This document shows positions 7,899-16,192 of a stretch of 64,000 nucleotides of DNA, piece by piece. The stretch's first letter is position 1; every line of letters begins with the position of its first letter. The stretch lies in NCBI RefSeq assembly GCF_000787775.1, contig NZ_BBPM01000001.1, positions 199,887 to 263,886 on the forward strand, read 5' to 3'. Below the pieces are notes generated by a model, which saw nothing but the letters and a program-made list of their open reading frames with translations, had not been told where the DNA came from and did no database searches. The translations under genes were made by a program, and so were the position numbers. The DNA is from Streptacidiphilus carbonis (GTDB lineage Bacteria; Actinomycetota; Actinomycetes; Streptomycetales; Streptomycetaceae).

Positions 7899-9269
7899 TC
7901 AGCCGTTGGCCACGGTGAAGCCCTGCTGGGTACCGTACTGGGAGATGCCGGTCTGCCAGGTCCCGAGTGCGGCGGACAGGTCGCTGCCGTTGGTGATGGC
8001 CTGGCCGATGCTGTCCTTGAAGATCGAGTTGGCGTAGACCTGGTAGGGCAGGTACTGCCAGCCCGCGGCGACCGCCTTGGAGGAGGCGGCGAAGACCTGG
8101 TTGGCCTTCTGCCCGTTGAAGAAGGGGAAGGTCTGGTCCAGGAAGGTGGAGCTGTTCAGCAGGGCCGTGGTGGCCGGGAACAGCCCGATGCTGTTGAGCG
8201 AGGCGGCGCCCTCGGCGCTGGAGTTGAGCCAGGCGGCGAAGGCCGCGGCGGCGGCCTTGTGGGTGCTGGTGGAGACCACCGCGTCGGAGGAGCCCCCGTT
8301 CTCCGCCGAGACGTTGTCACCCGCGGTCCACTGCGGCACCGGTGCGACGCCCCACTTGCCCTTGGTGTTGGCGATGGTGGTCTCCAGCGAACCCGGGGCC
8401 CAGGCGCCGGCGATCCACATCGCGTACTTGCCGCTGCCCATGCTCTTCCACCAGTCGGTGGTCCAGCCGGGGGTGGGGTCGACCAGCTTCTTGGAGAGCA
8501 GCGAGGTCCACATGGACGAGAACTTGGCCGAGCCGCTGTCCTTGAGGTTGACGTTGACCGAGGTGGAGCCGGTGGTCTGGAAGGGCTTGCCGCCGGCCTG
8601 CCAGATCAGGCTGTCGACGCCGCCGGCGTCGCCCGGGTCGATCGAGGTGATGTAGTGGGTCGGGTCGGCCGCGTGGATCTTGGCGGCGTCGGCCGCGAAC
8701 TCGGCCCAGGTGGTGGGCGCGGTCAGGCCCAGGCTCTTGAAGATGTCGGTGCGGTAGAACATCGTCAGCGGCCCGGTGTCCTGCGGGTAGCCGTAGATGC
8801 CGCCCTGCAGCGCGACCTGGTCCCAGGCCGAGGCCGTGTAGCCCGACTTCAGCGAGGCGGCGCCGTACTGGGTCAGGTCGACGACCTGCTTGGACAGGGC
8901 GAACTGCGGCAGCGCGAAGTACTCGATCTGGGCCACGTCCGGGGCGCCGCTGCCGGCCTTGATCGCGGTCTGCAGCTTGGTGTACTCGGCGGCGGACTGG
9001 CCCGCGTTCACCACATTGACCTTGATGTTCGGGTACTTCTTCTCGAACGCGTTCACCGTGGTCTGGATGCTCGGCACCCAGGTCCAGAAGGTGAGCGTGG
9101 TCGGGGTGTTGAGCGCGTCGGCGGCCGAGGACCCGGCGGCGGCCGGGTTGGCGGCCCCGTTCCCGGAGGAGCTGCTGCTGCAGGCCGCGGTCAGCGAGAG
9201 GGCCAGCGCGGCGGACAGTGCCAGCACCGTACGGGTCCGCAAGCGGGATGATCTGCGCGTGGTGTCCAT
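7899..9269 (-). CDS. Extracellular sugar-binding lipoprotein of ABC importer
   Basis: A 456-residue family 1 (MalE-type) solute-binding protein. A basic N-terminus and hydrophobic segment lead to the lipobox LTAAC, followed by a Ser-rich spacer, so it should be a membrane-anchored lipoprotein. The body shows the binding-protein pattern: TLTFWTWVPSIQTTVNAFEKKYPNIKV-like start split here across residues 55-80, PDVAQIEYFALP, PLTMFYRTDIFKSLG and MWIAGAWAPG. AGGAGA lies eight bases before the ATG. The genes for two permeases are just upstream and glycosidases are downstream. Substrate inferred from context: galacto- or arabinogalacto-oligosaccharides. Confidence 0.92.
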   Translation of the reverse strand: MDTTRRSSRLRTRTVLALSAALALSLTAACSSSSSGNGAANPAAAGSSAADALNTPTTLTFWTWVPSIQTTVNAFEKKYPNIKVNVVNAGQSAAEYTKLQTAIKAGSGAPDVAQIEYFALPQFALSKQVVDLTQYGAASLKSGYTASAWDQVALQGGIYGYPQDTGPLTMFYRTDIFKSLGLTAPTTWAEFAADAAKIHAADPTHYITSIDPGDAGGVDSLIWQAGGKPFQTTGSTSVNVNLKDSGSAKFSSMWTSLLSKKLVDPTPGWTTDWWKSMGSGKYAMWIAGAWAPGSLETTIANTKGKWGVAPVPQWTAGDNVSAENGGSSDAVVSTSTHKAAAAAFAAWLNSSAEGAASLNSIGLFPATTALLNSSTFLDQTFPFFNGQKANQVFAASSKAVAAGWQYLPYQVYANSIFKDSIGQAITNGSDLSAALGTWQTGISQYGTQQGFTVANG

Positions 9270-9402
9270 CTGGGATGGTCTCCTGTCGGGAGGGTGAGGG
9301 TTTTCGATGGAGTGTCAGGACGTGTCAGGGCGTTTCGGGACGTGCTGGACCGCACCGGTGGGCTCGGGTGGGACGCCGGGACCGGTGGGGGATCAGGGGG
9401 TG

Positions 9403-10335
9403 CTACTGCTTGACGCTGCCCGCGGCCAGGCCCGACTGCCAGTAGCGCTGCAGCAGCAGGAAGGCGACCACCAGCGGCACCACCGCCAGCAGGCTGCCGG
9501 TGATCACCATCGGGTAGAGGTCCAGGGTGGCGCCGGTCTGCGGTCCGGTGGTCTGGGAGTTCCACTGGCTCAGGCCGACGGTGAGCGGGAACCACTTGGG
9601 GTTGTTCAGCACGATCAGCGGCAGGAAGTAGTTGTTCCAGGTCGCCACCAGCGTGAACAGCAGCACCGTGACGAAGCCGGGGGCCAGCAGCCGCAGCGAG
9701 ATGGTGAAGAAGGTCCGCAGCTCGCTCGCGCCGTCGATCCGGGCCGCCTCCAGCAGCGAGTCGGGCACCGCCTCCAGGGCGTAGACCCGCATCAGGTAGA
9801 GCCCGAACGGGCTGGCCAGCGCCGGGATGATGACGGCCCAGGGGGTGTTCACGATGCCGATCTTGCTGAACAGCAGATAGGTCGGCACCGCGAGCGCCGT
9901 GGTCGGCACCGTGATGGCGCCGATCACCATCCCGAAGACCATCCGCTTGCCGCGGAAGGAGTACTTCGCCAGCCCGTACCCGCCGAGCGCGGCCAGCGCG
10001 GCCGCGCCGCCGGCGCCGACGACGGCGTAGAGCACGGTGTTGCCGAGCCAGCGGACATAGATGCCGTTGTCGTACGTCAGCACCTCATGGACGTTGTGGA
10101 AGAAGGAGAAGCCGTTCCCGAACCACAGGCCGAAGCTGGAGAACAGCGACTGGCTGTTCTTGGTGCTGCTCATCACCAGCCACAGCAGCGGCACCAGGGT
10201 GTAGGCCAGCATCAGCACCATGGCGACGGTCAGCGACGTACTGGCCCGGCTGCGCGGCCTGGCCGGGCGCTGGCGCGGACGGCGGGACGGGGTGGCCACG
10301 GGCGGCCGGTCGGGGGCGGTGGTTGCAGCGCTCAC
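9403..10335 (-). CDS. Sugar ABC importer permease (MalG type)
   Basis: A 310-residue inner-membrane permease of the carbohydrate uptake family CUT1. About six membrane helices are visible. The cytoplasmic EAA loop that docks the ATPase reads LLEAARIDGASELRTFFTISLRLLAPG without a break. The GTG start at 10335 overlaps the stop codon of the preceding permease by four bases (GTGA); the frame extends further upstream but only inside that gene. The C-terminus ends in the MalG-like QRYWQSGLAAGSVKQ. It should pair with the permease at 10332-11258 and the binding protein at 7899-9269. No ATPase gene is present in the locus. Confidence 0.92.
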   Translation of the reverse strand: MSAATTAPDRPPVATPSRRPRQRPARPRSRASTSLTVAMVLMLAYTLVPLLWLVMSSTKNSQSLFSSFGLWFGNGFSFFHNVHEVLTYDNGIYVRWLGNTVLYAVVGAGGAAALAALGGYGLAKYSFRGKRMVFGMVIGAITVPTTALAVPTYLLFSKIGIVNTPWAVIIPALASPFGLYLMRVYALEAVPDSLLEAARIDGASELRTFFTISLRLLAPGFVTVLLFTLVATWNNYFLPLIVLNNPKWFPLTVGLSQWNSQTTGPQTGATLDLYPMVITGSLLAVVPLVVAFLLLQRYWQSGLAAGSVKQ

Positions 10336-11258
10336 AACGCACGCTCCTGTCGGTTGGTCCACAGCTGGACGGCGTAGGCGACGACGGCGGTGACGCCGCC
10401 GAGGACCACGGCGATGGCGGCGGAGTAGTTGTACTCCTGGCCGTTGAAGGCGAGGTTGAAGGCGTACATGTTGGGCGTGTAGTTGGTGGTGATCACGCCG
10501 GGGGCCAGCGCCTGGAGCACATTGGGCTCGTTGAACAGCTGGAAGCTGCCGATGATCGAGAAGATGGTGCACAGCAGCAGGGCCTGCCGCAGCGCCGGGA
10601 TCTTGATGCTGACCGCCTTGCGGATCTCACCCGCCCCGTCCACCTCCGCGGCCTCGTAGAGCTCGTAGGGGACCGAGCGCAGCGCCGCGTACAGGATCAG
10701 CATGTTGTAGCCGGTGTACTCCCAGGTGGTGATGTTGCCGATGGAGGCGAGCATCCAGGAGTGCGAGAGCAGGTCCGGGAGCGGGATGCTCAGATCACTG
10801 CCGATCTGGTGCACCAGGCCGAACCGCGGACCGTAGATGTAGCCCCACATCAGGGCCGCCACCACGGCGGGGACCGCGTAGGGGATGAAGATCCCGATGC
10901 GGAACAGCGCGGCCCAGCGCAGCCGGCCGCTGTCCAGTGCCAGCGCGGCGAGCAGCGCCATCCCCAGCATCACCGGGACCTGGACCGCCAGGAAGATCGC
11001 GACCCGGATCAGCCCGGTGTGCAGCAGCGCGTCCGAGAGGGCGCGGCTGTAGTTGTCCAGGCCCACGAAGACATTGCCGCCGACCAGGCCCTGCCGGAAC
11101 AGGCTCAGGTAGGCCGCGTACAGCAGCGGTGCGGCGATCGCGAAGGCGAAGGCCAGCAGGAACGGGCTCACGAAGAGCATCCCGTACCTGCCGGGGCGTG
11201 GTGCCCTTCGGCGGCGGAGCCGGGGTTGGAGGGTTTCGCTCGTCACAGCTGGGTCCAT
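10332..11258 (-). CDS. Sugar ABC importer permease (MalF type)
   Basis: A CUT1 permease of about 308 residues. The basic N-terminus RPGRYGMLFVSPFLLAF is typical of MalF-type subunits. Six membrane helices follow and the EAA loop reads YEAAEVDGAGEIRKAVSIKIP. The start is uncertain: the ATG at 11258 or a GTG four codons later at 11246, where GGACC gives a modest ribosome site. Much longer frames reach into the divergent regulator and are not credible. It is the first gene of the galactan transport operon. A palindrome, TGTTT-ACGC-AAACA, lies 11 bases upstream of the ATG and matches one in front of the divergent LacI gene. Confidence 0.9.
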   Translation of the reverse strand: MDPAVTSETLQPRLRRRRAPRPGRYGMLFVSPFLLAFAFAIAAPLLYAAYLSLFRQGLVGGNVFVGLDNYSRALSDALLHTGLIRVAIFLAVQVPVMLGMALLAALALDSGRLRWAALFRIGIFIPYAVPAVVAALMWGYIYGPRFGLVHQIGSDLSIPLPDLLSHSWMLASIGNITTWEYTGYNMLILYAALRSVPYELYEAAEVDGAGEIRKAVSIKIPALRQALLLCTIFSIIGSFQLFNEPNVLQALAPGVITTNYTPNMYAFNLAFNGQEYNYSAAIAVVLGGVTAVVAYAVQLWTNRQERAL

Positions 11259-11268
11259 TTCGCAGACA

Positions 11269-11282
11269 TGTTTACGCAAACA
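11269..11282. promoter_or_regulatory. LacI-type operator upstream of permease gene
   Basis: The 14-base inverted repeat TGTTT-ACGC-AAACA shares its TGTTTACG half with the second palindrome at 11472-11489. The pair brackets the divergent promoter region and is the expected binding pattern for the LacI protein encoded at 11506. Confidence 0.65.
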
Positions 11283-11471
11283 CGGTCCATGTGTCGATGA
11301 GTGTGTGCCAGCCGCATCGAAGGCGTCAAGGCTCGTTGCCGAAAAATTTCCAGCAGGAGTCGGCACCGCGAACAGCCTGGCGGAACCATCCGAATACGGA
11401 CCAAACGCCGGAGGGCAGGCCGGTTCCGTGGTGGCTCGGAAGCATTGCCGGGGCTGCCGTGGGCTGGATAC

Positions 11472-11489
11472 GATGTTGACGTAAACATC
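11472..11489. promoter_or_regulatory. LacI-type operator upstream of lacI-family gene
   Basis: An 18-base element with perfect arms GATGTT and AACATC around GACGTA. Read on the minus strand it contains TGTTTACGTCAACA, close to the copy at 11269-11282. It lies 17 bases before the regulator's start, so it is well placed for autorepression. Confidence 0.65.
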
Positions 11490-11505
11490 ACGAGAGGTGA
11501 GACGT

Positions 11506-12543
11506 GTGACAGAGGCCCGCAAGGTGACGCAGACCGTCAAGCCGCCCTCCCAGGCGGACGTCGCGGCGCTGGCCGGGGTCTCGAGCCAGACCGTGTCCCG
11601 GGTCGCCAATGAACGCAGCAACGTGGACGAGGAGACCCGGCAGCGGGTCCTCTCCGCGATGCAGGTGCTGGGGTACCGGCCCAACAGCGCCGCACGCGCC
11701 CTGGTGACCGGCCGGTTCCGGATGATCGGCGTGATCAGCTTCAGCCTCAGCGCCCATGGCAACAGCCGTACCCTGCAAGCCATTTCGGAGGCCGCGCAGA
11801 CAGCCGGCTACTCGGTGAACCTGGTCGGACCCGAGTCCCAGACCGGGGGAGCGATGCGCAAGGCGTTCTCCAAACTGGCGGGCCAGGGCGTGGACGGCAT
11901 CATCATGATCGAGGCGCAGATCCTGGACCACCCCGACCTGCGGCTGCCCACCGGGGTCCCGGTGGTGGTCGCCGACGGGGACCCGGACCAGCGCCACCCC
12001 TCGGTGGACAACAACCAGGCGGCCGGCGCCGAAGCCGCCACCGCCCATCTGCTGGGTCTGGGCCACCGCACCGTCTGGCACCTGGCCGGACCGCAGGACT
12101 CCTTCTCGGCGCGGCGCCGCGCGGCCGCCTGGTACAGCACCCTCAAGCGGGCCGGGGCGCCGATCCCGGCCGTGCTCTACGGCGACTGGTCGGCGGACTC
12201 CGGCTATCTGATCGGCCGCCGGCTGGCCGAGGACAAGGACGTCACCGCGGTCTTCGCGGCCAACGACCACATGGCGCTGGGGTTGATCAAGGCCCTGCGC
12301 GAGGCGGGCCGGGAGGTCCCCCGCGACGTCAGCGTGATCGGCTACGACGGCATCCCGGAGTCGGGCTTCTTCCATCCGCCGCTCACCACCGTGCACCAGG
12401 ACTTCGAGCAGGTCGGACGGCTGTGCGTGTCGCTGCTGCTGGAGCAGCTCGCCGAGGACCACCGGCCGGGCGGCGAGGTGCGCAGCGTGGTCACCCCGCA
12501 GCTGGTGGTACGGGAGAGCACCGCGCCGCCGCCGGCCGGCTGA
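11506..12543 (+). CDS. LacI family regulator of the galactan locus
   Basis: A regulator of about 345 residues. The N-terminal LacI helix-turn-helix and hinge reads SQADVAALAGVSSQTVSRVANE ... VDEETRQRVLSAMQVLGYRPNSAARAL when taken in pieces. The C-terminal periplasmic-binding-protein-like sugar domain includes GVISFS, VVVADGDPD, TAVFAANDHMALG and DVSVIGYDGIPESGFFHPPLTTV. Two in-frame GTG codons (11497, 11506) are possible. The strong AGAGGTGAG ends four bases before 11506, so that start is preferred. It is divergent from the importer operon and most likely its repressor, with a galactan-derived sugar as inducer. Confidence 0.92.
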   Translation: MTEARKVTQTVKPPSQADVAALAGVSSQTVSRVANERSNVDEETRQRVLSAMQVLGYRPNSAARALVTGRFRMIGVISFSLSAHGNSRTLQAISEAAQTAGYSVNLVGPESQTGGAMRKAFSKLAGQGVDGIIMIEAQILDHPDLRLPTGVPVVVADGDPDQRHPSVDNNQAAGAEAATAHLLGLGHRTVWHLAGPQDSFSARRRAAAWYSTLKRAGAPIPAVLYGDWSADSGYLIGRRLAEDKDVTAVFAANDHMALGLIKALREAGREVPRDVSVIGYDGIPESGFFHPPLTTVHQDFEQVGRLCVSLLLEQLAEDHRPGGEVRSVVTPQLVVRESTAPPPAG

Positions 12544-12550
12544 AGCCGAA

Positions 12551-12586
12551 GGCGCCCCGGAAGCCGAGGTCGGCTTCCGGGGCGCC
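12551..12586. terminator. Strong hairpin terminator
   Basis: Perfect 17-base arms starting GGCGCCCCGGAAGCCGA with a two-base loop directly follow the LacI stop codon. The hairpin lies between the convergent regulator and monooxygenase genes, so it probably serves both. Confidence 0.85.
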
Positions 12587-12617
12587 GGTGTACCGGTGAG
12601 GTGCCGGTGACGATCGG

Positions 12618-13820
12618 TCAGGCGGTGACCGGGGCATTCCAGTCGATCCGGTGGTCGAACACCCAGGCCATCTTCTCCGGCTTGTTGATCCTGCCGAACA
12701 GCCGCATCATCATGGCGAAGACCACCCGCCCGGCCGGCCCCGCCGCCTTGGCGCTGTTCTTGTGGGTGGTCTCCCTGATCACCCGCTCCACCCGGGGCCG
12801 GCGCAGCTGCTCGTAGGCGGCGAAGGCCTCCTGGTGGGGCAGGTCGCGCAGGCAGCGGGCCAGTTCCACGGCGCTCTCGATGGACAGTGAGGCGCCCTGC
12901 CCCGAGCTGGACGAGGGCGCGTGCGCCGAGTCGCCGACCAGGACCATCCGGCCCCGGCTCCACACCGGCACCCGCGGCGGCATGTTCTCCACCGGGCCGA
13001 CCACGATCAGGTCCTCCGGGGCGGTACGGCCGATCAGCTCCCGCGCCGGAGTGCGGTCGTCGGCGAACTTCGAGCTCAGCAGCCGCAGCCACTCCTCCGA
13101 CGGGGTCTGCTTCGTCTCGGCCGCCGAGACCGCCTCCGGGTGCGGGAGGTTGACGAACCAGATGGCCGAGGCGTCGTCGAGCACCTGGTAGCCCAGGAAG
13201 GCCTGCTTGCCGAAGCTCATGTTCATCTTGGAGCGGGTCGACGGCGTGGTGCTCCCCTGTACCTGGGCGCCGAAGCTGATCAGCCCGGCGTAGGAGGGGC
13301 CGGGCGCGTCCGGGTCGATCAGGGTGCGCACGGTGGAGCGGATGCCGTCGGCGCCGATCAGGATGTCCGCGGTGGCCGTCGTCCCGTCGGCGAAGTGCGC
13401 CGTGACGCCGTCGGCCGTGTCCACCGCGTCGACCAGGCGCTTGCCGTGCTCGATGCGGATCCCGCGGCGCTCGGTCTCCCCGTACAGCGTGGTGTAGAGG
13501 TCGGCGCGCCAGACCAGCTGCATCGGCGGGACGCCGGGCGGGTTGCCGAACTCGGCGAGGCGCCGGCCGGCCCAGTCCTGCATCACGATGCCGGTCATCG
13601 GGACGCCGAGCGGCCGGAGCAGCTCCCCGAGGCCGACGGCGTCCAAGGCGTCCTGCCCGTTGGGGGCGATGGTCATGCCGCCGCCCTTGCCGTCCGCGGT
13701 GCCGGTGTAGGCCTCGAAGACGGTGGCTTCGATACCGGCCTGCTGCAGGGCCATGGCGGCGATCGGGCCGGCGATGCCTCCGCCGATGACCAGGGCGGTG
13801 CGGGTGTCTCGCGTACTCAT
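12618..13820 (-). CDS. FAD-dependent aromatic-type monooxygenase
   Basis: A 400-residue flavoprotein hydroxylase of the PHBH/UbiH family. The N-terminal dinucleotide-binding motif is ALVIGGGIAGPIAAMALQQAG (residues 10-30, written here in part). The middle DG motif is ADILIGADGIRSTVR, and the second FAD-contacting motif is MVLVGDSAHAPSSSSGQGASLSIE. There is no signal peptide. GGATGGGAAGC precedes the ATG at 13820; a longer frame upstream would cover the operator region and is rejected. It is divergent from the PadR gene at 13934 across a repeated CTAGT operator, the usual layout for a drug- or aromatic-inducible oxygenase and its repressor. The substrate is unknown; related enzymes inactivate antibiotics or degrade aromatics. 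Confidence 0.9.
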   Translation of the reverse strand: MSTRDTRTALVIGGGIAGPIAAMALQQAGIEATVFEAYTGTADGKGGGMTIAPNGQDALDAVGLGELLRPLGVPMTGIVMQDWAGRRLAEFGNPPGVPPMQLVWRADLYTTLYGETERRGIRIEHGKRLVDAVDTADGVTAHFADGTTATADILIGADGIRSTVRTLIDPDAPGPSYAGLISFGAQVQGSTTPSTRSKMNMSFGKQAFLGYQVLDDASAIWFVNLPHPEAVSAAETKQTPSEEWLRLLSSKFADDRTPARELIGRTAPEDLIVVGPVENMPPRVPVWSRGRMVLVGDSAHAPSSSSGQGASLSIESAVELARCLRDLPHQEAFAAYEQLRRPRVERVIRETTHKNSAKAAGPAGRVVFAMMMRLFGRINKPEKMAWVFDHRIDWNAPVTA

Positions 13821-13878
13821 GACTGCTTCCCATCCTTCGTCCGTGCTCTCGCGTCGATGGATTGATAGTCGCACTGGA

Positions 13879-13926
13879 ACTAGTCTCAAGTCAACTAGTA
13901 TCGACGGGGCTAGTCCGCGCTAGGAT
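13879..13926 (+). promoter_or_regulatory. Three-copy CTAGT operator and leaderless -10 of PadR gene
   Basis: CTAGT occurs at 13880, 13895 and 13910, an exact 15-bp period; the first two copies are the palindrome ACTAGT. TAGGAT at 13921-13926 ends seven bases before the ATG at 13934, which fits a leaderless promoter overlapped by the repeats. Confidence 0.65.
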
Positions 13927-13933
13927 GTCCCGT

Positions 13934-14545
13934 ATGGACACCCCCACCCCCGTGCGCAGTTCGCCGCTGGCGCTCACCGTGCTGTCCCTGCTGGCCTACA
14001 AGCCGCTGCACCCCTACGGGATCCAGCGGCTGATCAAGCAGTGGGGCAAGGACCAGGTCGTCAACGTCGGCCAGCGGGCCGGCCTCTACCGGACCATCGA
14101 CCGGCTGCTCGCCGCCGGGCTGATCGCGGTCCGGGAGACCGGCCGGGACCAGCAGTACCCCGAGCGCACCGTCTACGAGGTCACCGAGCAGGGCCGGGCG
14201 ACGGCGCGGTCCTGGCTGGTCGAGATGCTGCGCACGCCCAAGCAGGAGTACCCGGAGTTCCCCGCCGCGCTGTCGCAGCTGCTGCTGCTGGAACCGGCGG
14301 AGATGCTGGCGGCGCTGGAAGCGCGCCGCGAACTGGTGGCGGCCTCGGTGCGCGACATGGACGCCGCCGCGGCGGCGGAGGCCGAGCGCGGGCTGCCGCG
14401 GATCACCGCCCTGGAGGGCGAGTACCTGCGGGCCGTCACCGCGGCCGAGCTGACCTGGCTGGACGGGGTGCTCGACGACCTGCGCGCGGGGCGCCTCGCG
14501 TACTCGACCGAGAAACTGCTGGCCTTCGCGGACCAGCTGGAGTAG
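13934..14545 (+). CDS. PadR family transcriptional regulator
   Basis: A 203-residue PadR-type regulator. The N-terminal winged helix (SPLALTVLSLLAYKPLHPYG, residues 9-28) is followed by a wing with TVYEVTEQGRATARSWL and a long C-terminal helical dimerisation domain. The ATG at 13934 is preferred: TAGGAT ends seven bases before it and no ribosome site fits the upstream ATGs, which lie inside the operator. It is divergent from the flavin monooxygenase and presumably represses it and itself through the triple CTAGT sites. The AraC-type gene 14 bases downstream may be cotranscribed. Confidence 0.88.
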   Translation: MDTPTPVRSSPLALTVLSLLAYKPLHPYGIQRLIKQWGKDQVVNVGQRAGLYRTIDRLLAAGLIAVRETGRDQQYPERTVYEVTEQGRATARSWLVEMLRTPKQEYPEFPAALSQLLLLEPAEMLAALEARRELVAASVRDMDAAAAAEAERGLPRITALEGEYLRAVTAAELTWLDGVLDDLRAGRLAYSTEKLLAFADQLE

Positions 14546-14559
14546 GCGGGGCCGCCGTC

Positions 14560-15423
14560 ATGACCGCTGCAGTCAGGGGATCCAACTCCCAGGAGCGCGC
14601 CCACTACTGGACCCACCCGGCGCTCCCCGAGGTCGACCTGCTCGACGCCTCCTACGTCCGGCACTCCTTCGGCAAGCACACCCATGCGACCTATGTGATC
14701 GCCGCGATCACCACCGGCGTCGAGGCGTTCCACTACCGGGGCCGGCTGGAGGTCGCGGGGGCCGGCAGCCTCGCCCTGGTCGACCCGGACACCCTGCACA
14801 CCGGGCAGGCCGGCGACCCCGGCGGCTGGAGCTACCAGGTGGTCTACCCGAGTGTGGAACGGATGTCAGCGGTCGCCGCCGACCTGGGCGCCGGCTCCGG
14901 GACGCTGGGGTTCAACAGCCCCGTCGCGGTGGACGAGGAGTTGAACCAGCTGGTCCAGCGGGTGCACCGGGCCGCCGGGCAGAACCAGGTCCTCGCCGCG
15001 AGCACGCTGCTGGAGCTGGCGCTGGCCCGGGTGGTCCGCGGCCACGCCCGGGGCCGCAGCCCGGACCGGCAGCCTCCCGCCGACGGGCTGCGCGCGGCGC
15101 AACAGGCCAGGGACCTGCTGGTGGCCCGGATCGCCGACCCGCCCACCCTGGACGAGCTCGCCGCCGCGGTCCAGGCCCGACCGTTCCCGCTGCTGCGCGC
15201 CTTCCGCAGCGTGTACGGGCTGCCGCCGCACGCCTGGCTGACCCAGCACCGGGTCGGATCGGCCCGTCGGCTGCTGGACGCCGGCACCATGCCGGCCGAG
15301 GCCGCCGTCACCGTCGGCTTCGTCGACCAGGCACATCTGACCAGGCACTTCCGCCGGATCGTCGGCGTACCGCCCGGGGCGTACCAGCGGGCGCGCAGGA
15401 ACGTACAAGCCCTGGAGCCGTGA
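14560..15423 (+). CDS. AraC family transcriptional regulator
   Basis: A 287-residue regulator. The N-terminal cupin-like sensing domain (AraC_binding) has the conserved HSFGKHTHATYVIA and LVDPDTLHTGQ stretches. Two C-terminal helix-turn-helix units lie at about residues 185-280, with PTLDELAAAVQARPFPLLRAFRSVYGL (given as pieces) and PAEAAVTVGFVDQAHLTRHFRRIVGVPPGAY. It starts 14 bases after the PadR stop. The AzlC/AzlD exporter follows 19 bases later, so it is a plausible regulator of that exporter; this pairing is frequent in actinomycetes. The effector, perhaps an amino acid, is inferred only. Confidence 0.9.
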   Translation: MTAAVRGSNSQERAHYWTHPALPEVDLLDASYVRHSFGKHTHATYVIAAITTGVEAFHYRGRLEVAGAGSLALVDPDTLHTGQAGDPGGWSYQVVYPSVERMSAVAADLGAGSGTLGFNSPVAVDEELNQLVQRVHRAAGQNQVLAASTLLELALARVVRGHARGRSPDRQPPADGLRAAQQARDLLVARIADPPTLDELAAAVQARPFPLLRAFRSVYGLPPHAWLTQHRVGSARRLLDAGTMPAEAAVTVGFVDQAHLTRHFRRIVGVPPGAYQRARRNVQALEP

Positions 15424-15442
15424 CCGGGGGCAGCATGGCGGC

Positions 15443-16192
15443 ATGATCGCCCGCCAGCGCAACCGGCAGCCCGCTTCGGCCCCCACCGCCGCCCCTCCGC
15501 CGCCCGTCACGGACCGCACGGTCGTTCGGGACGCCCTCGGCGTCGGCCTCGCCATCGGAGCGTCCGGGCTGGCCTTCGGCGTGGCCGGCGTCACCGCGCA
15601 TCTGACGGTCTGGCAGACCTGCGCACTCAGCCTGCTGGCCTTCACCGGGGCCTCCCAGTTCGCCCTGGTCGCGGCGCTGGCGGCGGGCGCCGCCCCGATG
15701 GCCGGCGTGGCCGGGGCGCTCTTCCTCAGCGTCCGCAACTCCCTGTACGGTCTTCGCCTCGGTCCCCGGCTGGAGCTGCCCCGGCTGCTCCGCCCGCTGG
15801 CGGCCCAGGGCGTGATCGACGAGACCACCGCCGTCGCCATGGTCCAGCCGGACCGGCGCAGCACCCGGATCGGCTTCGCCGTCACCGCCGTCAGCCTCTA
15901 TCTGACCTGGAACCTCACCACCCTGGTCGGCGCCCTCGGCGCCGGCGCTCTGGGCGACTCCTCCCGCTTCGGGCTGGACGCCGCCGGCCCGGCCGTCTTC
16001 CTGGCCCTGCTCGGACCGCAGCTGCGGGCGGCGGGGGAGACCCGCTCGGTGGCGCTGCTGGGAGCTGCACTGGCGCTGGGCGCGAGCCTGGTGCTGCCGG
16101 CCGGACTGCCGGTGCTCGCCGCCGTCGCCGCCGTACCGATCGCGGGCCTGCTGCGCGGGTCGCGGAAGAGCGGGAGCGAGGAGGCATCGTGA
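15443..16192 (+). CDS. azlC: AzlC family branched-chain amino acid exporter, large subunit
   Basis: A 249-residue membrane protein with about six hydrophobic helices and AzlC hallmarks: FGVAGVTAHLTVWQTCALSLLAFTGASQFA (in pieces) near residues 49-78 and the loop SVRNSLYGLRLGP. AzlC and AzlD together export branched-chain amino acids and analogues such as azaleucine. It lies 19 bases after an AraC regulator gene, and its last four bases overlap the GTG start of azlD. It has a Pro/Ala-rich cytoplasmic N-terminus of about 25 residues. Confidence 0.92.
   Translation: MIARQRNRQPASAPTAAPPPPVTDRTVVRDALGVGLAIGASGLAFGVAGVTAHLTVWQTCALSLLAFTGASQFALVAALAAGAAPMAGVAGALFLSVRNSLYGLRLGPRLELPRLLRPLAAQGVIDETTAVAMVQPDRRSTRIGFAVTAVSLYLTWNLTTLVGALGAGALGDSSRFGLDAAGPAVFLALLGPQLRAAGETRSVALLGAALALGASLVLPAGLPVLAAVAAVPIAGLLRGSRKSGSEEAS

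Noticed and set aside
6447-9251. A 934-codon plus-strand frame opposite GH35 and the binding protein
   Set aside because: Crosses two well-supported minus-strand genes and the hairpin between them; no recognisable domain.
11488-13833. A 781-codon minus-strand frame spanning the LacI and monooxygenase genes
   Set aside because: Runs through a terminator hairpin and shows Arg/Gly/Asp-rich shadow composition.
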